Below are positions 28,571-36,131 of a stretch of 64,000 nt of DNA, piece by piece. Under the pieces are notes generated by a model, which was given only the letters and a program-made list of their open reading frames with translations, did no database searches and was not told the DNA's origin. Position 1 is the stretch's first letter, and each line of letters opens with the position of its first letter. Position numbers and translations under genes: made by a program. Location: the NCBI RefSeq assembly GCF_016806065.1, contig NZ_CP032405.1, positions 2,198,001-2,262,000 of the forward strand, written 5' to 3'. This DNA is from Rhizobium rosettiformans (GTDB lineage Bacteria; Pseudomonadota; Alphaproteobacteria; Rhizobiales; Rhizobiaceae).

Positions 28571-29488
28571 TCAGTCGCCGTTTCTGCCGCGGCCATTCCC
28601 GCCAGCGTTGCCGTTACCACCGCCGTTGCCGTTGCCGTTGCCGCCGGCATTGCCGTTTCCGCCAGCGTTGCCGTTACCGCCCCCGTTGCCATTGCCGCCA
28701 CCGTTGCCGTTTCCGCCAGAGTTGCCATTGCCGCCAGAGTTGCCATTTCCGCCAGCGTTGCTGTTGCCGGCAGCATTGCTCTTGCCAGCGCCCTGACCAC
28801 CGGCATTGCCCTTGGATTTGCTCGCGCCCATCGCCCCCTTGGCTTCTTCGGCTGTCGATGTCGCCTTGTTCACGGCGCCGGCGGCCGGGACCTTGGCGTT
28901 CGAGGGCGCCACACGCGTAATCTGCGGCTTTCCGGAAAGGCCGGCGACCGTCATCCCGGATGAGGTTACCTGGGCACCCTGGCCGGCACCCAAGTCGCTA
29001 CGTTCACCGGTACTGAAACTGGTCACCTGCACCAGACCTCGATCGACAGCGACGGCCGCGTTGGTTTTGCCGACCATGACGGTGAATTGCGTACCTTTGA
29101 CCACGGCTGCCAGAAACGGCGTCTGCACCGTCGTATGCGGTCGCTGCCGCTTTTCGATTTCGAGGCTGATCTCGCCCACCTGCTGGACCACTTCGGTCTT
29201 GCGGCTCATGTCCTGGCCCCGGGTGATGATCGCGGCCAGCGTATTGGGCTGAAAGGCGATGCTTTCCTGACCGCGCACCAGCTGCAGTCGCCCCCGCGGC
29301 CCGGTCGAGATCCAGGCCTTGTTGGGCACCTCCATGCCTTCCTGCAGCGGAATCCAGGTCTTCTTGTCGACGGTGTAGGCGACCTGTGACGTCGCTTTCG
29401 CGGCCGTCCATGCCTCGCCCGCGGCCGATGCCACGCCGGCAAGGCAGGTCAGGAAAAGACAGAGGATGGTTGAAACGATAAAGCGCAT
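28571..29488 (-). CDS. FecR-domain periplasmic protein with Gly/Asn-rich C-terminal tail
   Basis: A 305-residue secreted protein. Signal peptide MRFIVSTILCLFLTCLAGVASA, then a FecR domain (about 25-190) with the typical GTQFTVMVGKTNAAVAVDRGLVQVTS core, then a low-complexity tail of repeated G-G-N-G-N units from about residue 235 to the end. FecR domains here are extracytoplasmic, not the FecI-partner type; no ECF sigma gene is adjacent. The start at 29488 has AAGGGAG buried in a perfect hairpin. It forms an operon with the CHASE2 protein, probably as its periplasmic ligand or scaffold. Confidence 0.82.
   Translation of the reverse strand: MRFIVSTILCLFLTCLAGVASAAGEAWTAAKATSQVAYTVDKKTWIPLQEGMEVPNKAWISTGPRGRLQLVRGQESIAFQPNTLAAIITRGQDMSRKTEVVQQVGEISLEIEKRQRPHTTVQTPFLAAVVKGTQFTVMVGKTNAAVAVDRGLVQVTSFSTGERSDLGAGQGAQVTSSGMTVAGLSGKPQITRVAPSNAKVPAAGAVNKATSTAEEAKGAMGASKSKGNAGGQGAGKSNAAGNSNAGGNGNSGGNGNSGGNGNGGGNGNGGGNGNAGGNGNAGGNGNGNGGGNGNAGGNGRGRNGD
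28590..28775. repeat. Degenerate 15/18-bp repeats coding the Gly/Asn tail
   Basis: About a dozen units of roughly GCCATTGCCGCCA-like sequence (plus strand) encode GGNGN blocks in the minus frame of the FecR-domain gene. Units vary at third positions, unlike the perfect GTCTCG tract in the kinase gene. Confidence 0.85.
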
Positions 29489-29491
29489 GAT

Positions 29492-29511
29492 AGGTGCTCC
29501 CTTGAGCACCT
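29492..29511 (-). promoter_or_regulatory. Hairpin enclosing the ribosome binding site of the FecR-domain gene
   Basis: On the minus strand AGGTGCTC-AAGG-GAGCACCT forms a perfect 8-bp stem with a 4-nt loop ending 3 nt before the ATG. The Shine-Dalgarno AAGGGAG occupies the loop and the base of the 3' arm, so folding would restrict initiation. A protein operator is the alternative reading. Confidence 0.5.
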
Positions 29512-29762
29512 AATTCAGCACGCGTTCCTTAAGATTCTTCTGAATTTGCTGTACCGGTTTTATCAAACGCCTGTTTATTCGATGGAAAACGCGCGAAGCC
29601 TGACGTGCCCGGGTTGGCATGACCAGTCCAGATTGCACCGCCTGTGTGGCTACCCGCCGCTCAGCGGCCGCAGTGAAAGCTTGATCGGCGGTCGCCCGGT
29701 TCTAGTTAGCGTAGGGCAAGTGTTGTCGGCGCTTGCATCAACCGAACCCGAAAGGTCTTCCC

Positions 29763-30095
29763 GTGCACACCGGAAAACAGGTTTCAGCCGCCAGAATGCT
29801 GCTCGGCATGACGCGAGAGCAGCTCGCCGAGCGCGCTAGCCTTTCTGTGTCAACAGTCGAGCGACTGGAGAACTCGGCTCCGGGCGGCGAGGATGAAGCC
29901 GGTGTGCTCGCCGGGGTGAGGGCGGTGCTGGAGGCGGCGGGCGTCACCTTCATCGATGAAAGGGTCACAAGCGCTGCCGGCGGATTTGGTGTGCGCCTGT
30001 CCGTCCCCGCCTCCCAATCGGTCGATACCGACGACGACAAAACCGTCCAATATCCAGAGATGGCGAAGAACGGTCCATTCGGTGCCGGAGGCTGA
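29763..30095 (+). CDS. Small XRE-type helix-turn-helix protein
   Basis: A 110-residue protein whose first 55 residues are an XRE/Cro-type HTH ([32 protein letters not shown]). This is followed by a [11 protein letters not shown] segment common to small rhizobial regulators and a Gly/Asp tail. The GTG at 29763 has AAAGG about 8 nt upstream and starts the protein just before the HTH; a TTG 30 nt earlier is possible. Target unknown. Confidence 0.7.
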   Translation: MHTGKQVSAARMLLGMTREQLAERASLSVSTVERLENSAPGGEDEAGVLAGVRAVLEAAGVTFIDERVTSAAGGFGVRLSVPASQSVDTDDDKTVQYPEMAKNGPFGAGG

Positions 30096-30188
30096 AACGA
30101 TCGTCCGTTAGCCGGGAGACCGGCCAGTTGCGCGGATTGCCAAGCCCTCCGTGCCTGACCGCCGTCGTTGGATCCTCCTTCTCCCGAT

Positions 30189-30202
30189 TTGATTTTGCTC
30201 AA
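30189..30202 (+). promoter_or_regulatory. FNR/FixK/NnrR-type anaerobox upstream of pseudoazurin
   Basis: TTGAT-TTTG-CTCAA matches TTGAT-N4-ATCAA at 9 of 10 defined bases and lies 73 nt upstream of the pseudoazurin ATG, a usual distance for activation by an FNR-family regulator. Confidence 0.6.
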
Positions 30203-30274
30203 AGAAGCGGTGCACAGCTCAGCATAAGTCTTCGGCAAGGGAATGCTGACGTTCCCGATTCAAGGAGACAGACA

Positions 30275-30721
30275 ATGACACGCCGCTTCACGAAACTTGC
30301 CGCTATCGCTGCGCTTGCTCTTGCCCTTCCCGGTTTTGCCGCAGCGGCCGATTTCGAGGTCAAGATGCTCAACAAGGGTGCGGAAGGCGCCATGGTCTTC
30401 GAACCGGCCGGCCTGAAGATCGCCCCCGGCGATACCGTCACCTTCATCCCCACCGACAAAGGCCACAATGCCGAAGCCATCAAGGGCATGATCCCGGAGG
30501 GTGCGGCCGAGTTCAAGGGCAAGATGAACGAGGAGATCAAGGTGACTTTCGACGTGCCGGGTCTCTACGGCATCAAATGCGCGCCGCATCTCGGAATGGG
30601 CATGGTCGCCGCCATCCTCGTCGGTGATGGTCCGGCCGCCAATCTCGACGCCTTCAACGCCGCCAAGCTGCCGAAGAAGGCACGCGAGCGCATCGACGCT
30701 GCGGTCGCTGCCGCGCAGTGA
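30275..30721 (+). CDS. Pseudoazurin (type 1 copper protein)
   Basis: A 148-residue periplasmic blue copper protein carrying electrons to nitrite or nitrous oxide reductase or related acceptors. Signal peptide ends in GFAAA; the mature start [21 protein letters not shown] is typical. Copper ligands are His64 ([10 protein letters not shown]), Cys102 and His105 ([10 protein letters not shown]) and Met110. AAGGAG lies upstream of the ATG. No denitrification genes are in the window, so its partner is elsewhere; the upstream FNR-type box fits low-oxygen induction. Confidence 0.95.
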   Translation: MTRRFTKLAAIAALALALPGFAAAADFEVKMLNKGAEGAMVFEPAGLKIAPGDTVTFIPTDKGHNAEAIKGMIPEGAAEFKGKMNEEIKVTFDVPGLYGIKCAPHLGMGMVAAILVGDGPAANLDAFNAAKLPKKARERIDAAVAAAQ

Positions 30722-30857
30722 GAAGGCCCTCTGCCTGTGACGGGGGTCGAGATCGACCGCATCACAGGGGCGACATTATGGGGAGTGGGCGGCATGGATT
30801 GGCGCCCGCTTCCCGAGATCTCTCATCCCGGACGCACTGCGCAATCCGCGGCGGCTC

Positions 30858-31910
30858 TCAGCTCTCTTTCTCCCAATACCAGGCAACGTATTGCTTCCGG
30901 CGGTCGCGACCTTTTTGCGCGAGATGCCGCTTGATGGTCCGCACATCCGCCTTTTCGCCCGCAAACCAGACGAAGGTTTCGGCGTTCACATCCTCGAGTG
31001 CTGCCTTCACCTTGTCCACCAAAGGATGGGCATCGGTGCCCGTATGGGATGACCGGTGCAGCCATTCGACATGGATCGGAGCCTGACCGCGCAAGGCCTG
31101 CTCCTCGTTGGCATCTTCGACCTCGATGATCGCTCGCATCGCGACGCCAGGCGGCGCTTCCTCGACCATCCGGGCGATGGCTGGCAGTGCACTTTCGTCG
31201 CCGGCAAAGAAGATGTTCTGCGCATCGGGCAAGCCGCCGCCGCCCGGTCCCATGATCGCCACCTGCTGGCCGATCTCAGCGTCCCGTGCGAAATCCGCGC
31301 CGGGTGTCGCCACGCCCTCGGCCGGGTGTTGCAGGATATCGAGGGCAATGTGGCGTGCTTGCGCATCGACGCAGCGGATCGTGTAGATCCGCACGAGCAA
31401 CTCGTCGGGCCAGCCGATACGTCCGTTCTCCTGCAGGTGAGGCCAGACCGGTGTCTGACCCTGCGGCGGCACCAGCAGCCGCACATGCATGTTGCGCACG
31501 AGAAAGGGCGAGACGTCGGCGACGGAGAGCGTCACCCGCCGCATCCTTGGGGTGACATCCTCGACGCCGACAACGGTCGCCTCGTGGAAACCGGGCGGCT
31601 TCACCTTCGCGGCCGGCTTCGACCACTCGAGCGAGAAGGGCTCATCCCCGGCGAAATAGAAGAGATGTTCGGCGAACATGGTGCGCGTAACGGCGAGCGC
31701 CTCTTCACCTAAGGTGCTGATCTCGATCTGCAGCACATCCTCGGCCGTCACGATGTTGATCGTCCAATCCTCCGATTTCAGCGTGGCAACGCCATCGGCG
31801 TGAACCACGTCGGAGTGCTCGACGAAGTGTTCGCAGATTTCGGCGAGCATGGCGCCGACATCAGCAGGACGAGCGATGCCTGAAAGTTTGGTGGGTTGAA
31901 GATCGGTCAT
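30858..31910 (-). CDS. Siderophore-interacting protein with N-terminal DUF2218
   Basis: A 350-residue cytoplasmic flavin reductase-like protein. An N-terminal DUF2218 domain (about 10-100) is fused to a ViuB/SIP FAD-binding domain (about 105-235, including RRVTLSV and RIYTIR) and a C-terminal NAD(P)H-binding SIP domain (FFAGDESALPAIARMVEE, then WFAGEKADVRTIKRHL). Such enzymes release iron from imported ferric siderophores by reduction. Last gene of a five-gene operon; its ATG overlaps the ATPase stop by 4 bp. Confidence 0.93.
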   Translation of the reverse strand: MTDLQPTKLSGIARPADVGAMLAEICEHFVEHSDVVHADGVATLKSEDWTINIVTAEDVLQIEISTLGEEALAVTRTMFAEHLFYFAGDEPFSLEWSKPAAKVKPPGFHEATVVGVEDVTPRMRRVTLSVADVSPFLVRNMHVRLLVPPQGQTPVWPHLQENGRIGWPDELLVRIYTIRCVDAQARHIALDILQHPAEGVATPGADFARDAEIGQQVAIMGPGGGGLPDAQNIFFAGDESALPAIARMVEEAPPGVAMRAIIEVEDANEEQALRGQAPIHVEWLHRSSHTGTDAHPLVDKVKAALEDVNAETFVWFAGEKADVRTIKRHLAQKGRDRRKQYVAWYWEKES

Positions 31911-32737
31911 GAATGCGCCAGTCGAGTGAGGGAGGACGAGGATTGCATGTGGTGCCGCCCGATCGGGAGCATCATCGGTCGGCCGGAGGTCGGATCGGTG
32001 AGAATCCGGGCTTCGAGGTTGAACACCCGGCGCACCATGTCTTCGGTCAAGACGGTTTCCGGGCTGCCGCTTTTGAAGGGGCTTCCGCCCAGCATCGCGA
32101 CCAGATGATCGCCATAACGAGCTGCGAGGTTCAGGTCGTGCAAGACCATCACGATGGTCGTGCCGCGGCTGCGGTTGAGGTCCGTCAGGAGATCGAGGAC
32201 GTCGATCTGGTGGCTGATGTCGAGAAAGGTCGTCGGCTCGTCGAGCAGCAGGAATTCGGTCTCCTGGGCGAGCGCCATCGCGATCCAGACCCGCTGCCGC
32301 TGGCCACCCGACAGCTCGTCCACCGGCCGGTCTGCAAGTTCGGCGGTCTGCGTGGCCGCCAAGGCATCGGCAACCGCCTGGTCGTCCCTTTTAGTCCAGG
32401 ATTGAAACAGGCCATGATGCGGATGGCGGCCGCGGCTCACTAGATCCATCACCGTGATCCCATCCGGCGCGATCGGGGATTGTGGCAAGAGCCCAAGCCG
32501 GCGCGCGAGTTCGCGGGTCGGGACCTTGTGGATTGCCTTCCCGTCGAGCAGCACCTCGCCGGCCTTGGGCTCGATCAGTCGCGACAGTGCCTTGAGTAAG
32601 GTGGATTTGCCGCAGGCATTGGCGCCGACGATGGCGGTGATCTGGCCGGATGGAAGGCGGAGGTCCATGTCGCTAAGGACGAGGCTGTCACCGTAGCCGG
32701 CCGAAAGGGTCTTCGCTTCGAGACGGTGATCGGTCAT
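31907..32737 (-). CDS. Siderophore ABC transporter ATPase (FecE/FhuC type)
   Basis: A 276-residue ATPase with Walker A GANACGKST (about residues 34-42), Q loop LLPQSP, signature [18 protein letters not shown], Walker B FLLLDEPT and the switch His in VLHDLNLA. Closest in plan to FecE/FhuC/FepC. The second-last gene of the operon, with 4-bp overlaps at both ends. Confidence 0.95.
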   Translation of the reverse strand: MTDHRLEAKTLSAGYGDSLVLSDMDLRLPSGQITAIVGANACGKSTLLKALSRLIEPKAGEVLLDGKAIHKVPTRELARRLGLLPQSPIAPDGITVMDLVSRGRHPHHGLFQSWTKRDDQAVADALAATQTAELADRPVDELSGGQRQRVWIAMALAQETEFLLLDEPTTFLDISHQIDVLDLLTDLNRSRGTTIVMVLHDLNLAARYGDHLVAMLGGSPFKSGSPETVLTEDMVRRVFNLEARILTDPTSGRPMMLPIGRHHMQSSSSLTRLAHS

Positions 32738-33783
32738 GTCGCGGCTCCCCGCCGGTTGCTCCTGATGATCAGGGTGATGAGGTAGGGTGCTCCCAGCGCT
32801 CCGGTCACCACGCCGACCGGGTATCGGCTGGGCAAGAGAAACTGGCCGACGAAATCTGCGGTGAGCACCAGCAAGGCGCCGACCACGGCGGCCGGCAGGA
32901 GGATGGAGCTGCGTCGTCCGAAGACGCCGCTCGCGATCGGGCCTGCGAGAAAGGCGACGAAGGCAATCGGTCCTGTGACCGCGGTCGCGGTCGCAATCAG
33001 CCCGACGGCGCAGACGATAACCATGAGCTTGGTCGAGTAGACATGCACCCCGAGCGCGGTCGCCGTCTCGTCGCCCGCCCGCATGACATCGAGATCGCGC
33101 GCCTTGGCCAAAAGCAGGCTACCCAGCGCAACGAGAGCAACGATCAGGGGAAGGGCCTGATCGAGCTTGGCGCCGTTAAGACTGCCGGTCAGCCAGCGCA
33201 TGGCTTCCTGCAGCGTGAAGGCGGGCGCGCGCGACAGGATGTAGGCAATCATGCTTTCGAGCATCGCAGAGACGCCGATCCCGACAAGGATCAGCCGCGG
33301 TCCGGCAACCCCGTTCTTCGAGGCGAGTCCATGCACCAGAAGCGCGATCGCAAGACCGGCACCGACGGCCAGAAGAGAGACAACAGGTCCGCTGAGAGAG
33401 AGCACGACGATGGCAAAAACCGCTGCCGCGCTGGCGCCCGAGGTGATGCCGATGATGTCGGGGCTGGCGAGCGGATTGCGCAACAGCGTCTGGAAAGCAG
33501 CTCCCCCAAGGCCGAAACTCATGCCGGCCGCAATGGCCAGCACGGCGCGCGGCAGGCGCAGCTGCCCCACCGTGAAATCCGCGCCGGCAACCGATTCTCC
33601 GATGAGGACGCGGATGACGTCTCCCAAAGGCGTGAAGGTTCGACCGGCCATCAGCGTCAACGTGAAGCCGGCGAGGATGAGGACAAGAATAAGTGCCAGC
33701 ATGACCAGCCGCCGGCGCGACCTTTGCTTGCGGTTTGCCGCGACCATGGATGTCAGGGAAGCATCGGATCGAAGAAGGGTCAC
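32734..33783 (-). CDS. Siderophore ABC transporter permease (FecD type)
   Basis: A 349-residue FecCD-family permease with about nine helices. Family motifs are LRLPRAVLAIAAGMSFGLGGAAFQTLLRNPLASPDIIGITSGASAAAV-like region and the C-terminal GPIAFVAFLAGPIA and ATPase-docking loop. The GTG start at 33783 overlaps the upstream TGA stop (GTGA), so the 4-bp coupling seen across the operon is preserved. Confidence 0.93.
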   Translation of the reverse strand: MTLLRSDASLTSMVAANRKQRSRRRLVMLALILVLILAGFTLTLMAGRTFTPLGDVIRVLIGESVAGADFTVGQLRLPRAVLAIAAGMSFGLGGAAFQTLLRNPLASPDIIGITSGASAAAVFAIVVLSLSGPVVSLLAVGAGLAIALLVHGLASKNGVAGPRLILVGIGVSAMLESMIAYILSRAPAFTLQEAMRWLTGSLNGAKLDQALPLIVALVALGSLLLAKARDLDVMRAGDETATALGVHVYSTKLMVIVCAVGLIATATAVTGPIAFVAFLAGPIASGVFGRRSSILLPAAVVGALLVLTADFVGQFLLPSRYPVGVVTGALGAPYLITLIIRSNRRGAAT

Positions 33784-34823
33784 AGATCTCTCACCCTCTG
33801 CCGACGGACGATGAAGATGAAGACCGGCGCGCCGATAAGGGCGGTCACGACGCCGACCTCTAGTTCGGACGGGCGGGCCGCAAGGCGACCGAGAATGTCG
33901 CTCGCCGTCAGCAGGATGGCCCCGCCGATGGCCGAGAATGGCAGAAGCCAGCGATGATCCACGCCAACCAGCAGCCGGCAGGCATGCGGGACAACGAGGC
34001 CGACGAAACCGATCGGGCCGCAGACGGCTGTCGTCGCGCCACACAGCACGACGGCACCGAGCGTTGCCATGCCTCGTGCCACTGCCACGCGCTCGCCAAG
34101 CCCCGCGGCAAGTTCGTCACCGAGCGCCAGAGCATTGAGGCGTCGAGCTGAAAGCAGGCACAGCAGAAACCCGACCAGAAGAAACGGATAGATGTGCTGC
34201 ATCCGCTCGAAGGTGGCGCCCCCGACGCCGCCGATCTGCCAGGAGCGGATGCCGCCGGCAATGTCTGCACGCGGCAAGACGACGGCAATTACGAGTGATG
34301 AAAAGGCGATCGCGGTTGCCGTACCGGCAAGGGCGAGCTTCAGCGGCGTTGCGCCACCGCGTCCCATCGAACCGATGACATAGACGAAGACGGCTGTGGC
34401 AGCGGCGCCCGCGATGGCAATCCAGATGAAGGCATCAGCCGAGCTGATGCCGAACCACGCCACCCCCACCACAACGGCAAGCGATGCGCCGACATTGACG
34501 CCGAGGATGCCGGGATCGGCGAGCGGATTTCGCGTCACGCCCTGCATCACGGCGCCGGCAAGGCCAAGGGCCGCACCGGCGAGCAGTGCCAGAACGGTGC
34601 GCGGCACACGGGTCGCAACTGCGGCGCGGTCAAGCGTCGAGACGTCCCCGGACAGGGCCGCCAGCACCTCCGACAGGGGTACATCGCGGGTGCCGATGGT
34701 GAGGGACAGCAAGGCGACGCCGATGCTGACCCCGATTGCCGCGGAGAGCCAAACCAAGCTGCCCTTGGGAGTCTTCGCAAGAGACGGCCGTTGGGCGGAG
34801 GAAAGGGAGCGAGCAGAAATCAT
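33780..34823 (-). CDS. Siderophore ABC transporter permease (FecC type)
   Basis: A 347-residue FecCD-family permease, partner of the following FecD-type gene. Motifs RVPRTVLALLAGAALGLAGAVMQ, NPLADPGILGVNVGASLAVV and CGPIGFVGLVVPHACRLLVG (the coupling region) are intact. The ATG overlaps the binding-protein stop by 4 bp. Confidence 0.93.
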   Translation of the reverse strand: MISARSLSSAQRPSLAKTPKGSLVWLSAAIGVSIGVALLSLTIGTRDVPLSEVLAALSGDVSTLDRAAVATRVPRTVLALLAGAALGLAGAVMQGVTRNPLADPGILGVNVGASLAVVVGVAWFGISSADAFIWIAIAGAAATAVFVYVIGSMGRGGATPLKLALAGTATAIAFSSLVIAVVLPRADIAGGIRSWQIGGVGGATFERMQHIYPFLLVGFLLCLLSARRLNALALGDELAAGLGERVAVARGMATLGAVVLCGATTAVCGPIGFVGLVVPHACRLLVGVDHRWLLPFSAIGGAILLTASDILGRLAARPSELEVGVVTALIGAPVFIFIVRRQRVRDL

Positions 34824-35815
34824 TCCGTCTTTCGCGCCGCGTCCGCGAGCTTCTCCACATAGGCGGGCAACACCCAGGTGATCGACAGTGGGGTGGGATT
34901 GGCGGCTGTTCCCACGGGATCGCGGCCGAGCGTGACGATGGCGTCATGCTTCACGGCCGGCATGTGGGACAGAAGAGGATTGGCCTTCATGGCGTCGATC
35001 AAGGCCTGATCGCCATAGGTCACGAGAATATCGACGTCATCGAAGAGATCGATCTGCTCGGCGCTGATCGAACCAGCGAAGCTGCCGGTCGTCGATGCCT
35101 GCATCACGCTTTTCGGCATGGAAAGCCCGAGATCGGCGAAGAACCGAACGCGGGTGTCCTGGGTCGTATAGAAATTGACGATGCTGAGGTCGGTCGCGTC
35201 GAGATGGGTGACGAACATCGCTCGTTTCCCCTTGAGTTCAGGATACTTGGCCACCTCGGCTGCGATCTTCTGCTCGATATCGGCAATCAACGCTTCACCA
35301 TCAGGCGCCATGCCCATGCCGGCGCTATCGAAGCGGATCGTTTCACGCCAATCCGTCGACCAGGGCGCCTGCGGATAGGCGACAACGGGGGCGATCTGGC
35401 TCAAGGTGTCGTAGTCGGATTGGCTTAAGCCCGAATAGGCGGCGAGGATGACATCCGGTGCCGTCCCGGCAACCGCCTCGAAGTCGATCCCGTCCCCCTC
35501 GTCGAACAGGACAGGCGCGTCGGCCCCAAGGGATTTCAGGCGCTCCGAAACCCAGGGCAGCAGCCCGTCGCCGTCATCATCACCGAAATTCGCAGCCGCC
35601 ATGCCGACCGGTACGATGCCGAGGGCAAGCGGGACTTCGTGGTTGGCCCAGGCGACAGTGGCCACCCTCTGCGGTTTCTGAGGTACAGTCGTCTGCCCGA
35701 GCGCATGGCTGATCTCGAGGGGAAAACGAGCCTCCTCGGCGGCGAAGGCCGTCGGGCCGGATACAGAGAGGAAGATGGCTGCAAGAGGCGCCAGGTGATG
35801 CAAACTGATCCGCAT
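34820..35815 (-). CDS. Ferric siderophore periplasmic binding protein
   Basis: A 331-residue class III binding protein (FecB/FhuD/FepB group). Signal peptide LAPLAAIFLSVSGPTAFA; then FPLEISHALGQTTVPQKPQRVATVAWANHEVPLALG, the standard first lobe, a helical spacer and the second lobe ending VLPAYVEKLADAARK. The ATG at 35815 is used; a TTG at 35824 with AAGGGA upstream is an alternative. First gene of the five-gene uptake operon, with an exact IRO box 27 nt upstream. Confidence 0.93.
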   Translation of the reverse strand: MRISLHHLAPLAAIFLSVSGPTAFAAEEARFPLEISHALGQTTVPQKPQRVATVAWANHEVPLALGIVPVGMAAANFGDDDGDGLLPWVSERLKSLGADAPVLFDEGDGIDFEAVAGTAPDVILAAYSGLSQSDYDTLSQIAPVVAYPQAPWSTDWRETIRFDSAGMGMAPDGEALIADIEQKIAAEVAKYPELKGKRAMFVTHLDATDLSIVNFYTTQDTRVRFFADLGLSMPKSVMQASTTGSFAGSISAEQIDLFDDVDILVTYGDQALIDAMKANPLLSHMPAVKHDAIVTLGRDPVGTAANPTPLSITWVLPAYVEKLADAARKTE

Positions 35816-35841
35816 GGGTCCCAATCATCCCTTGGTTAAGT

Positions 35842-35856
35842 TGACTGTCCCTCTCA
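35842..35856 (-). promoter_or_regulatory. IRO box (RirA operator) upstream of the siderophore ABC operon
   Basis: TGACTGTCCCTCTCA is an exact TGA-N9-TCA. Its distance to the preferred start codon (27 nt) is the same as for the fbpA box. Confidence 0.6.
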
Positions 35857-36131
35857 GCTTCAAATCGTCGGGTCAAGCAATTTGGCCCGAGCGGACGACA
35901 TCGGCTCTTGATTTTCCGGGGAATTTTACAAAAAAGAGAAATTTACAATACTGGATCAAAATTATCCAGTTAAAGGCGTGCAGACCGATCCGATCTCGGT
36001 CTGCAGCGGCCGGGGCTCAGGGATAGGGCCGCAGGAGACTGCAGAGCCGGATCCGGTGTCGGTCGACGCCCGACGATGATCCTCTTTGTTCATCGTGCGG
36101 GAATGTCGGAACGTCAAATTCTGGAAACAAC
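35857..36131 (+). other. Divergent intergenic region with strong inverted repeats ahead of the TonB receptor
   Basis: About 275 bp with no gene. It holds CTGGAT-N7-ATCCAG (35951-35969), a 10-bp perfect stem TGCAGACCGA/TCGGTCTGCA with a 7-nt loop (35979-36005), and ACGATGA-N10-TCATCGT (36073-36096), the last containing TGA-N10-TCA close to the receptor start. The first may be a regulator site (for example for the AraC protein downstream); the second looks like an RNA leader structure or operator and has no T run. Confidence 0.55.

Noticed and set aside
28305-28963. Plus-strand Ala/Val- or Pro/Leu-rich repetitive frames
   Set aside because: They read the Gly/Asn repeat of the FecR-domain gene and the 5' end of the CHASE2 gene backwards.
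36077-36092. TGA-N10-TCA as a fourth IRO box before the TonB receptor
   Set aside because: The spacer is one base too long for the TGA-N9-TCA rule; kept only as part of the structured leader.
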